Below, piece after piece: positions 22,743-29,929 of a stretch of 39,912 nt of DNA (positions within the stretch are counted from its first letter, which is position 1; every line of letters starts with the position of its first letter). The notes below the pieces were generated by a model. The model had not been told where the DNA came from. It was given only the letters and a program-made list of their open reading frames with translations, and made no database searches. The stretch spans positions 1-39,912 of the forward strand of contig NZ_AUEH01000025.1 in the NCBI RefSeq assembly GCF_000425885.1, in the 5' to 3' direction. Source of the DNA: Schleiferilactobacillus harbinensis DSM 16991. GTDB lineage: Bacteria; Bacillota; Bacilli; Lactobacillales; Lactobacillaceae. Made by a program: the position numbers and the translations under genes.

Positions 22743-24762
22743 TTACCTGCTGGCTGATCGGTATCGCATCAAGCAACTGTTGGGCGAAGGCGGCATGGCT
22801 AACGTCTATTTAGCTCACGATGAAATTCTGGACCGGGATGTGGCAGTCAAAGTGCTGCGCCTGGATCTGCGCAACGACCAAGAGACCCAGCGCCGCTTCC
22901 AGCGAGAGGCTAAGGCGACGAGTGAACTCAACCATCCGAACATCGTCTCGATTTTGGACGTCGGTGAAGAAGAGGGCATGCAGTACATCGTTATGGAGTA
23001 CGTGAAGGGCGAAGACTTGAAGAAATATATCGTCAAGCACTTCCCCATCCCGTACCAGCGCGTGGTGGACATGATGGAACAAATCCTGTCCGCCGTTGCC
23101 CATGCCCACGCCCACGGCATCATTCACCGGGACCTGAAGCCGCAGAATATTCTGGTGGACGAGCAGGGTAACGTGAAAATCACCGATTTCGGCATTGCCG
23201 TCATTTTGTCGGATAATTCCATTACTCAGACTAATTCACTGCTCGGTTCGGTGCATTATCTGTCGCCGGAACAAGCCCGGGGCCACATGGCGACTAAGCA
23301 GTCGGACATTTATTCCTTAGGGATTATTTTGTATGAAATGCTCACCGGCTCGGTCCCGTTTGAGGGCGAGTCTGCCGTATCCATTGCAATCAAACATTTC
23401 CAAAATGAAATGCCCGCTGTTCGCGATTTTGATCCGCGCGTGCCCCAGGCACTGGAGAATGTCATTTTAAAAGCGACTGCCAAGGATCCTTCGCAGCGTT
23501 ACGCCACAGTGGTGGACATGGCGACCGATTTGAAGACGTCGTTGTCCCCTAAGCGGGCGGGCGAACCGAAGTGGGCGCCGGACAACAGCAAGGATTTAGA
23601 AGAAACAAAAGTTTTGCCTGCCATTGCCGCGGCAGCAGAACTCGCCAAACCGACCCAGGCCGAAGCCGCCACGGACACCCCAGAGCCAGCAGAGAAAGCC
23701 GCCGACACCGAACCGCAGCCGGCGAAGAAGACCAAGAAAAAGAAGCCCTGGTGGCTGTGGGCCGGTCTGGCGGCCGGGGCCATCGTCATTATCGTCGTGG
23801 CGGCTCTTTTCCTGACCGCAAAGAAGGACGTGAAGGTGCCGGACCTGGCCGGTTTGACCCAGCAGCAAGCTGAGACGACCCTGCAAAATGCTGACCTGGA
23901 TATTGGAACGATCGAGAAAGAGTATTCCAATACCGTTGATAAAGGCGATGTGATCCGCTCCATTCCCGCCCGCAATCAGGTGATCAAACAGGGCAATACG
24001 GTCAATCTGATCGTTTCCCGGGGTAAGAAGGGCTATAAGCTGGGGAATTATGTCGGTGACAGCTATGACACAGTCGCCGCTGCGCTGCGCAAAGAGAAGA
24101 TCGATGTGAAGCGGGAATATGCCAACTCCGCCGATGTGGCGCCAGGTGAGATTATGCGCCAGTCGCCCAAGGCGGGCAAAACAGTGATTCCTGGCAGCGA
24201 CACAGTCACCCTGACCGTTTCCCGGGGTAAGAAACAGATCGTTTTGCGGGATCTGTCCAACTACACCAAGAAGAGTGTTCAGGATTATGCGGATGAAAAC
24301 GGTCTGAACGTCACGTTCCGTCAGGCCTATTCAAACACCGTCAGCGCCGGGCTGGTTATGAGTCAGGATCCAGCCGCGGGGACAGATGTCACGGCGGATA
24401 CCAACGTTGTCGTAACCCTATCCCAAGGCACCCAGCCAACGAAGACGACGAATTTCACGAAGACGGTGCAGATTCCTTATCTGGCGCCAGCGGCCAGCAG
24501 CAGTTCAGCGGACAGTTCGGATGAAAGCAGCACAACCAGCAGCTCATCCAGCAGTACCAGTGAACCGGTGCCCAACGACATCGTGATCTATATTCAAGAT
24601 AAGTCCCATAGTTTGAGCACAGTCTACCGGGAGTTCAAAATCACCAAAGACACCCCGGTGGAGCTGCCGTTCACGGTGGATTCGGGCCAAACCGCCCATT
24701 ATCGGATCACCCGGGATGGCACGACGATTGCAGATGAGCAGGCGAGTCCGAATGGCAACTAA
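22729..24762 (+). CDS. pknB: PASTA-domain Ser/Thr protein kinase PknB (PrkC/Stk)
   Basis: A 677-aa membrane kinase sensing cell-wall precursors. The kinase domain (about 12-270) has the glycine loop LGEGGMANVY, Lys41 in VAVKVL, HRDLKPQN with Asp135, DFG at 153-155 and an activation loop with several Thr/Ser. A low-complexity acidic/proline linker leads to a basic stretch and one transmembrane helix at about 341-363. Three PASTA repeats follow (about 367-435, 436-503, 504-570), each ending in a VSRG- or LSQG-type boundary. A serine-rich spacer (about 583-617) precedes a final beta-rich extracellular domain of about 60 residues. ATG 22729 has GGGGGG 7 nt upstream. Confidence 0.97.
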   Translation: MMENNYLLADRYRIKQLLGEGGMANVYLAHDEILDRDVAVKVLRLDLRNDQETQRRFQREAKATSELNHPNIVSILDVGEEEGMQYIVMEYVKGEDLKKYIVKHFPIPYQRVVDMMEQILSAVAHAHAHGIIHRDLKPQNILVDEQGNVKITDFGIAVILSDNSITQTNSLLGSVHYLSPEQARGHMATKQSDIYSLGIILYEMLTGSVPFEGESAVSIAIKHFQNEMPAVRDFDPRVPQALENVILKATAKDPSQRYATVVDMATDLKTSLSPKRAGEPKWAPDNSKDLEETKVLPAIAAAAELAKPTQAEAATDTPEPAEKAADTEPQPAKKTKKKKPWWLWAGLAAGAIVIIVVAALFLTAKKDVKVPDLAGLTQQQAETTLQNADLDIGTIEKEYSNTVDKGDVIRSIPARNQVIKQGNTVNLIVSRGKKGYKLGNYVGDSYDTVAAALRKEKIDVKREYANSADVAPGEIMRQSPKAGKTVIPGSDTVTLTVSRGKKQIVLRDLSNYTKKSVQDYADENGLNVTFRQAYSNTVSAGLVMSQDPAAGTDVTADTNVVVTLSQGTQPTKTTNFTKTVQIPYLAPAASSSSADSSDESSTTSSSSSSTSEPVPNDIVIYIQDKSHSLSTVYREFKITKDTPVELPFTVDSGQTAHYRITRDGTTIADEQASPNGN

Positions 24763-25663
24763 TGATAAAGAACTGACCGGCCGCATCAGCCAATCTCTCA
24801 GCGGCTACTACGATATCGTTGCCCTGGACGGCAAGACCTATCGCACCCGGGCGCGGGGGAATCTGCGCCATACCAAGCAAAAGCCGGTGGTGGGGGATAA
24901 AGTCGCCTTCACTGTCGGCGACGATGCCGACCACCTGGGCTACTTGCTGCGGATCCTCCCTCGGCAAAACGTCTTGCAGCGGCCGCCAGTGGCCAATGTG
25001 GATCTCGCGGTGGTCGTCACCGCCGTCAAGGAACCGGACCTTCAGCTGAATTTGCTGGATCGCCAGCTCCTGAGTTTAGCCCAGCAGGACATCCAACCCA
25101 TCATTTATTTAGCGAAAACCGACCTGCTGACTGGTGACGAATGGGCTGCCCTGCAACCGATCATCGCGGGGTATGAGGCGATCGGCTACCCGGTGATCGC
25201 TCCCGAGCAGTCCTTCGCGCCCACCGCCTTAGCGGCCCTGCAGGGTCACTTCGCAGATAAGCTGGTCGTCGTTACCGGGCAAACTGGGGCGGGGAAGTCC
25301 ACCCTCCTGAACCACTTGGCACCGACCTTGGCTTTGGCCACCAATGAAATTTCCAGCGCCCTGAATCGGGGCAAACACACCACTCGCCGGGTCAATCTTT
25401 ATCCCTTGGCTGGCGGTCTGGTGGCCGATACCCCTGGGTTCTCTGCAGTGGATCTGGATACGATCGATAAGTATCAGCTGCCCCAACTCTTTCCGGAGTT
25501 TGCGGCGCTAGCCGATCAGTGCCGGTTCCGCGGCTGTCTGCATCTCCAAGAACCCGGTTGTGCGGTGAAGGCCGCTGTGGCGGCCGGGACGATCATGGCC
25601 AGTCGTTATGCCGATTATGAACAATTTCAAGCCGAAGCGGCCGCGCGCAAGCCGCGCTATTGA
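24752..25663 (+). CDS. rsgA: Ribosome small-subunit GTPase RsgA
   Basis: A 303-aa circularly permuted GTPase that checks late 30S assembly. An N-terminal OB fold (about 8-75) precedes the permuted G domain: G4 reads AKTDL (usually NKxD) at about 121, before G1 GQTGAGKST at about 176-184 and G3 DTPGF. The C-terminal zinc finger has CRFRGCLHLQEPGC at about 257-270. The SRALNRG-like switch reads SSALNRGKHTT. ATG 24752 overlaps the pknB end by 11 nt; GAGCAGGCGAG serves as ribosome-binding site. RsgA is a reported phosphorylation target of this kinase type in Bacillus, which fits the linkage. Confidence 0.95.
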   Translation: MATNDKELTGRISQSLSGYYDIVALDGKTYRTRARGNLRHTKQKPVVGDKVAFTVGDDADHLGYLLRILPRQNVLQRPPVANVDLAVVVTAVKEPDLQLNLLDRQLLSLAQQDIQPIIYLAKTDLLTGDEWAALQPIIAGYEAIGYPVIAPEQSFAPTALAALQGHFADKLVVVTGQTGAGKSTLLNHLAPTLALATNEISSALNRGKHTTRRVNLYPLAGGLVADTPGFSAVDLDTIDKYQLPQLFPEFAALADQCRFRGCLHLQEPGCAVKAAVAAGTIMASRYADYEQFQAEAAARKPRY

Positions 25664-25688
25664 TATTAAAGAAAGCTGGTAAACAAGT

Positions 25689-26345
25689 ATGACGTTACGC
25701 ATTGCTCCGTCGGTCCTCAGTGCTGATTTTGCCAATTTAGCGACGGATGTCGCGAAGATCGAAGATGTCGGCGATTTAATCCACATCGATGTCATGGACG
25801 GCCATTTTGTGCCGAACCTAGCCTTTGGCCCGCAAGTTGTGGCTGCTCTGCGGCCGCTGACGAAGCTGCCCTTGGAAGTACATTTGATGGTTGACAAGCC
25901 GGAAAACTTCGTTGATGAATTCATTAAAGCCGGGGCCGACACGATCCTGGTCCACGCGGAAAGCACCCCCCACCTGTATCGGGTGATCCAACTGATCAAA
26001 GAGGCGGGGGTCAAAGCCGGCGTCGTCGTCAATCCGGGGACGCCCATCGAGTCCGTTTCGCCGATTCTCCATCTCGTCGACGAGGTACTGGTCATGACGG
26101 TGAACCCTGGCTTCGGCGGGCAGAAATTTTTGCCGGATATGCTGCGCAAAGTGACCCATGTGGCCCAATTGCGGGATACCACGGCGAACGCGGACTACAC
26201 CATCGAAGTGGACGGCGGGGTCAATGCGGACACAATCGGCGACTGTGCCAATGCCGGTGCGGATACTTTCGTGGCTGGTTCCTTTGTATTTGATAATGCC
26301 GACCCGGCAGGCCAGGTGCGCCGGCTGCGGGGGCTGATTGAATGA
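25689..26345 (+). CDS. rpe: Ribulose-phosphate 3-epimerase
   Basis: A 218-aa TIM-barrel enzyme of the pentose phosphate pathway converting ribulose-5-P to xylulose-5-P. Metal-binding and catalytic residues are in HIDVMDGHFVPNLAFGP (His32, Asp34), in EVHLMV and in the EVDGGVN segment. The phosphate-binding GADTFVAGSFVF lies near the C-terminus. An AAGAAAGCTGG precedes ATG 25689. The stop overlaps thiN by 4 nt (ATGA). Confidence 0.96.
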   Translation: MTLRIAPSVLSADFANLATDVAKIEDVGDLIHIDVMDGHFVPNLAFGPQVVAALRPLTKLPLEVHLMVDKPENFVDEFIKAGADTILVHAESTPHLYRVIQLIKEAGVKAGVVVNPGTPIESVSPILHLVDEVLVMTVNPGFGGQKFLPDMLRKVTHVAQLRDTTANADYTIEVDGGVNADTIGDCANAGADTFVAGSFVFDNADPAGQVRRLRGLIE

Positions 26346-26998
26346 AACACGTTGGGTTAATGTTAGGCGGGCCAGAAGATCTATGGCCGGACCAATTAGT
26401 CAGCGATATTGATGCGCCCATCACCGATTGGGTGGGCGTTGACCGGGGCAGTCTGCGCTTGCTGCAGCAGGACGTCGTGCCCGTGATGGCCATTGGCGAT
26501 TATGACTCCATGGTCCCCGCGGAACGCCACCGAGTGGAGCACGCCGTCAAAGACATGCGCTATTCAGTGCCGGAGAAAGACGACACCGACTCCGAACTGG
26601 CGTTGCAGGCGGCCTTCGAAGACCTGCGGGCCGATGAAGTGTCGATTTTTGGGGCCACTGGCGGGCGGCTGGACCATTTGCTGGTCAATCTGTGGCTGAT
26701 GGCGGAACCGCGGTTTAAGGAATATGCCCCGCATGTCGCTATTGTGGACCGGCAAAACCTGATCCGCTTCTTCCTGCCGCCTGCCCAGCTGGTTTTCCCT
26801 CGAACAGAATACAAGTATGTCGGGTTCGTCAACCTCACACCGGTCACGGATTTCACGATCCGCAACGCCAAGTATCCGTTAGCCCCGTTTGCCAGCGACT
26901 ACCCGGTCTCCTGGGCGAGCAATGAATTTCTCGGCGACCAGCCGATTCAAATCACCTTCAGCAAGGGGATTATCGCCGCAATTTACAGTAAAGACTAA
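26342..26998 (+). CDS. thiN: Thiamine pyrophosphokinase
   Basis: A 218-aa enzyme transferring pyrophosphate from ATP to thiamine. Blocks WVGVDRGSLRLLQQ, AIGDYDSMVP and EKDDTDSELALQAAF carry the conserved acidic residues; IFGATGGRLDHLLVNLWLM is the thiamine-binding signature. It overlaps rpe by 4 nt and ends the gmk-to-thiN block at a bidirectional terminator. The pairing with rpe and rsgA is the usual Firmicute arrangement. Confidence 0.95.
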   Translation: MKHVGLMLGGPEDLWPDQLVSDIDAPITDWVGVDRGSLRLLQQDVVPVMAIGDYDSMVPAERHRVEHAVKDMRYSVPEKDDTDSELALQAAFEDLRADEVSIFGATGGRLDHLLVNLWLMAEPRFKEYAPHVAIVDRQNLIRFFLPPAQLVFPRTEYKYVGFVNLTPVTDFTIRNAKYPLAPFASDYPVSWASNEFLGDQPIQITFSKGIIAAIYSKD

Positions 26999-27041
26999 AA
27001 AAATCCCAGCCGATCAGCAACTGCTGAAAAGCTGGGATTTT
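26997..27041. terminator. Bidirectional terminator between thiN and rpmB
   Basis: AAAATCCCAGC (27000-27010) pairs with GCTGGGATTTT (27031-27041). The loop itself contains a small CAGCA/TGCTG stem. The A run before and the T run after give a U tract on both strands, serving the converging thiN and rpmB. Confidence 0.88.
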
Positions 27042-27052
27042 AATCGATTGTG

Positions 27053-27066
27053 GTGTTCGCGAACAC
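27053..27066. repeat. Perfect 14-bp palindrome near rpmB 3' end
   Basis: GTGTTCGCGAACAC is fully self-complementary and lies 16 nt beyond the rpmB stop, before the shared terminator. The half-site order (GTTCG-CGAAC) is the reverse of a LexA box. Its role is unknown. Confidence 0.5.
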
Positions 27067-27081
27067 AATAATCTAACAGAA

Positions 27082-27267
27082 CTAAACGCGAGTAACCTTA
27101 CCGGACTTCAATGCCCGTGCAGATACCCAGACACGCTTCGGCTTGCCGTCAACTAGAATACGGACCTTATGCAGGTTCGGCTTCCAGGAACGACGAGCGG
27201 AGTTCAGCGCGTGGGACCGCTTGTTACCAAATTCTGTCTTGCGGCCTGTAATAAAATCCTTTGCCAA
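27082..27267 (-). CDS. rpmB: 50S ribosomal protein L28
   Basis: A 61-aa L28, starting [20 protein letters not shown] and ending with [16 protein letters not shown], complete for the family. The start codon is TTG at 27267, with GGAGGG 9 nt upstream; the longer frame from 27300 would add 11 residues that are not part of L28. The gene faces against the surrounding genes, as rpmB does in other Firmicutes next to the yloU-fakA-recG cluster. It lacks the four-cysteine zinc motif of the zinc-binding L28 type, so it is the zinc-independent form. Confidence 0.96.
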   Translation of the reverse strand: MAKDFITGRKTEFGNKRSHALNSARRSWKPNLHKVRILVDGKPKRVWVSARALKSGKVTRV

Positions 27268-27312
27268 AACGATTCCCTCCTTTAACGCCCAATGGGCCAA
27301 AATTACTTATCT

Positions 27313-27341
27313 AAGTTACCATACGCCCCCCACCAATGCAA
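27313..27341 (-). promoter_or_regulatory. Possible rpmB promoter
   Basis: On the minus strand TTGCAT (27341-27336) and TAACTT (27318-27313) are separated by 17 nt. The -10 is imperfect. It would give a leader of about 40 nt before the TTG start. Confidence 0.4.
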
Positions 27342-27401
27342 GTGCCTTTCAAGTATTTTCCCTTGACAGGTGTAAGATAATAACAGAAAGAGGGTATTAA
27401 C

Positions 27402-27640
27402 TTGGCCGCATTATTCATTTGGGCAACCCTCATCACCAGTGCCCTCATCGCCGGTCGTCCCAACCACTATCGCACTTTGGCCAGCACCTTCTTCATCCTT
27501 GCCTTGCTGGCGTATTTGCATATCATGAACCACCTGTCGCTGCTTGATTGGCTCCTGTGGCTTTTCACTATTCTGCCATCGTGTTACTGATGATTCAACA
27601 TTGGTTCACAGATAAACGGAATAATAGGGATAACAGGTAA
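27402..27640 (+). pseudogene. Small membrane protein with probable frameshift
   Basis: A TTG at 27402, 7 nt after AGAGGG, opens a frame encoding two hydrophobic helices (LFIWATLITSALIAG; TLASTFFILALLAYLHIM) and the beginning of a third (LLDWLLWLFTIL). The frame then stops at 27588-27590 as PSCY-stop. Shifting by one base at about 27574 continues the third helix as AIVLLMIQHWFTDKRNNRDN, with a basic cytoplasmic tail and a stop at 27638-27640. The combined product would be about 84 residues. This is most easily explained by loss of one base or a read error. No homologue is recognised; an intact 62-aa product is the alternative. Confidence 0.55.
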
Positions 27641-27735
27641 GGACGATTTTTCTCAAGTTATAGGGAGCCATGTCGTGCCGCCATCGGAGCAGGCACCTTT
27701 CTGCCGGCCTCGACAACCACCAAAACCCCCATCTG

Positions 27736-27744
27736 TGGTATGAT
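27736..27744 (+). promoter_or_regulatory. Extended -10 promoter of the yloU-fakA genes
   Basis: TGGTATGAT is an extended -10 without a clear -35; the start would be about 28 nt before the yloU-like ATG at 27779. The region 27641-27735 contains only a small GTGCC/GGCAC inverted repeat (27675-27679 with 27692-27696). Confidence 0.5.
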
Positions 27745-27778
27745 TGTTAAAGAAATATTGAGTAAAGGAGGCCCCCAC

Positions 27779-28147
27779 ATGGCCGTCAAAATTGAGACCA
27801 AATACGGCACCATCGCCATCGCTAACACCGTCATCGCCACCGTCGTCGGCGGCGGCGCCACCGATGTCTACGGCATCGTCGGCATGGCATCCAAACAAAT
27901 CTTCCGGGACAACTTTAATGAGATCCTGAACCGAGACAACTATTCCCGCGGCGTGGTCGTCCGCCAAGACGATGACGGTGTCACCGTCGACGTCTTCATC
28001 ATCGTCGGGTATGGCTTAAAAATTTCCGAAGTTTGCCGCAACGTCCAAGATAAAGTAAAATACAATCTCGAATCGATGTTGGGGATCACTGCCCAAGCAG
28101 TGAATGTAATCGTCCAGGGCGTCCGCGTCCTGGGGGACGACGCTTAA
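27779..28147 (+). CDS. Asp23/Gls24 family protein (YloU-like)
   Basis: A 122-aa member of the Asp23/Gls24 family, shorter than the copy at 6698. It starts MAVKIETKYGTIAIANTVIA; GGGATDVYGIVGM and FIIVGYGLKISEVCRNVQ match the family blocks. Location directly before the fatty-acid kinase gene corresponds to yloU of Bacillus. Function is unclear; family members are linked to envelope stress and lipid homeostasis. TAAAGGAGG precedes the ATG; thirteen in-frame upstream codons are not used. The gap to fakA is 32 nt, suggesting cotranscription. Confidence 0.94.
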   Translation: MAVKIETKYGTIAIANTVIATVVGGGATDVYGIVGMASKQIFRDNFNEILNRDNYSRGVVVRQDDDGVTVDVFIIVGYGLKISEVCRNVQDKVKYNLESMLGITAQAVNVIVQGVRVLGDDA

Positions 28148-28179
28148 ATAAAACCCGTGTCTTCGAGGAGGAATACGCA

Positions 28180-29850
28180 GTGGCAGTAACAGAAATCACC
28201 GTGGACAAGCTGACCGATATGGTACGGGTCGCCGCCCACCGGCTGAGTAAAAACGTAGAATTTGTCAATTCATTGAATGTTTTCCCCGTACCTGACGGGG
28301 ATACCGGCACCAACATGAGCCTAACGCTGGCCAGCGGTGTGAAAAACGTCAACAATGCCAACGCCGCAACCGTCGGCGACATGACGAAGGCCTTGGCCAA
28401 GGGCACCCTCATGGGCGCTCGGGGCAATTCCGGGGTCATTTCGTCCCAGCTCTTCCGCGGCTTTGCGAAAGCAACGGAAGGCAAAAAAGTGCTGACCGCC
28501 CAAGATCTGGCCGACGCATTGACCGGCGGGGTACAGACGGCTTACAAGGCGGTCATGAAGCCTGTGGAAGGGACCATTCTCACCGTCGCCCGCGAAGCCG
28601 CCAAGGCAGGTAATAAGGCGGCTCAAAACAATGACGACGCCACCGTTGTCATGCAGGCGGTCGTCACCGGCGCCAAGCGCGCCCTGGCCGCGACTCCGAG
28701 TCTGCTGCCGATTTTGAAAGAAGTCGGCGTCGTCGATTCCGGCGGCCAGGGACTCGTCTTCATTTACGAAGGCTTCCTGGAAGCTTTGGACGGTCACGTG
28801 TCCAGTGATGAATACGTGCCGGACGATGAAGAAATGGACGAAATGGTCAACGCAGTCCACCATCAGGCGATTCAGGGCCAATTAGCCACGTCTGACATCA
28901 AGTATGGCTACTGTACTGAAATGATGGTGGAACTCAATCAGCACCCGGAAAAGGGCCATGAGTTCGATTACGATACATTCCGCAACTACTTGAACGACTT
29001 GGGCGATTCATTGCTGGTCGTGGCCGATGACGAAGTGGTCAAAGTCCACGTCCACACCGAACACCCGGGCAAAGTTTATCGCTACGGCGCCCAGTTCGGC
29101 ACCTTGGATAAGATCAAGATCGACAACATGCGGGCCCAGCACGACGATATCGTGGAACGCCAGGCGAAAGAAGCCGAAAAGCCCCAGGCTGCTGCGAAGT
29201 TCGGCGTCGTCGCCGTCGCTTCCGGGCACGGCGTCGCTGAATTGTATCGCTCTCTGGGCGTTACGGAGATCCTCGAAGGCGGGCAGACCATGAATCCGTC
29301 CACCGAAGACATTCTCGCCGCCATCAAGCGGGCCAACGCCAAGAACGTGATCGTTCTGCCGAACAACGGCAACATCTTCTTAGCGGCTAAGCAAGCTGCG
29401 GAAAACGCCAAGAATCACGTTCAGGTCGTCCCGACCAAGAGCATTCAGCAGGGGATGACGGCGATGCTGTCGTTCAATCCGGATGAAACATTGACCACCA
29501 ATGTATCAGAAATGACGGATTCCTTGGATACCGTTGCCAGCGGTGAACTGACCATCGCGACTCGGGACACGTCGATCAACGGCATGACCATCAAGAAAGA
29601 TGATTTCATCGGTATCGTCGATGGGGACATTGTGGTCAATGGCACAGATCGCGTTGAGGTGATGACTGAGATGATCACCAAGATGCTCAGTGAGGACAGT
29701 GAGATCATCACGATCCTCTACGGCACCGACGGCACGAAGGAAGAAGCCCAGCAAGTCGCTGACGCTGTCACCGCCGAGAATGACGATCTGGAAGTCGAGA
29801 TCCACGAAGGCGACCAGCCAGTTTATGCGTATTTGGTTTCCGTTGAATAA
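28180..29850 (+). CDS. fakA: Fatty acid kinase ATP-binding subunit FakA (YloV, DAK family)
   Basis: A 556-aa protein. The N-terminal DhaL/DAK2 kinase domain (about 8-200) contains NVFPVPDGDTGTNMSLTL, whose aspartates bind Mg-ATP, and GARGNSGVISSQLF. The middle and C-terminal domain includes VHVHTEHPGKV and FGVVAVASGHGVAELYRSLG. FakA phosphorylates fatty acids held by a DegV-type FakB, letting exogenous fatty acids enter phospholipids through PlsX/PlsY; plsX and acpP are two genes downstream. The start is GTG 28180 behind GAGGAGG. FakB is not encoded in the window. Older annotations call it a dihydroxyacetone kinase. Confidence 0.93.
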   Translation: MAVTEITVDKLTDMVRVAAHRLSKNVEFVNSLNVFPVPDGDTGTNMSLTLASGVKNVNNANAATVGDMTKALAKGTLMGARGNSGVISSQLFRGFAKATEGKKVLTAQDLADALTGGVQTAYKAVMKPVEGTILTVAREAAKAGNKAAQNNDDATVVMQAVVTGAKRALAATPSLLPILKEVGVVDSGGQGLVFIYEGFLEALDGHVSSDEYVPDDEEMDEMVNAVHHQAIQGQLATSDIKYGYCTEMMVELNQHPEKGHEFDYDTFRNYLNDLGDSLLVVADDEVVKVHVHTEHPGKVYRYGAQFGTLDKIKIDNMRAQHDDIVERQAKEAEKPQAAAKFGVVAVASGHGVAELYRSLGVTEILEGGQTMNPSTEDILAAIKRANAKNVIVLPNNGNIFLAAKQAAENAKNHVQVVPTKSIQQGMTAMLSFNPDETLTTNVSEMTDSLDTVASGELTIATRDTSINGMTIKKDDFIGIVDGDIVVNGTDRVEVMTEMITKMLSEDSEIITILYGTDGTKEEAQQVADAVTAENDDLEVEIHEGDQPVYAYLVSVE

Positions 29851-29863
29851 CTGTTTTTCCTTG

Positions 29864-29905
29864 GCCTGACGAGAACCGACTCTTGGTTTTCGCCGGGCTT
29901 TTTTT
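29864..29905 (+). terminator. Terminator between fakA and recG
   Basis: GCCTGACGAGAACC (29864-29877) pairs with GGTTTTCGCCGGGC (29885-29898) with one mismatch and two wobbles, followed by seven T (29899-29905). Confidence 0.85.
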
Positions 29906-29929
29906 GCAAGGATAGAAAGGAGGCCGCGC

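Noticed and set aside
24480-24570. Serine-codon repeats in pknB (and at 37600-37650 in oppA) as tandem repeats
   Set aside because: These are ordinary low-complexity serine linkers of surface proteins, without regular DNA repeat units.
27053-27066. LexA box at GTGTTCGCGAACAC
   Set aside because: Half-sites are in the reverse order (GTTC...GAAC instead of GAAC...GTTC) and it lies beyond the 3' end of rpmB.
27363-27378. Perfect TTGACA as a promoter for the small membrane protein
   Set aside because: No acceptable -10 lies 16-18 nt downstream; the TAAGAT/GATAAT motifs are too close.
27625-27640. Near match to the I-SceI homing endonuclease site (TAGGGATAACAGG then TAA), suggestive of an engineering scar
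   Set aside because: One G is missing relative to the 18-bp site, and the bases fit the coding tail (NRDNR-stop) of the frameshifted small membrane protein. No other vector-like sequence is nearby.
6698-28147. Two Asp23/Gls24 proteins as a recent duplication
   Set aside because: They differ greatly in length and sequence and each sits at the conserved position of its own orthologue (yqhY and yloU).
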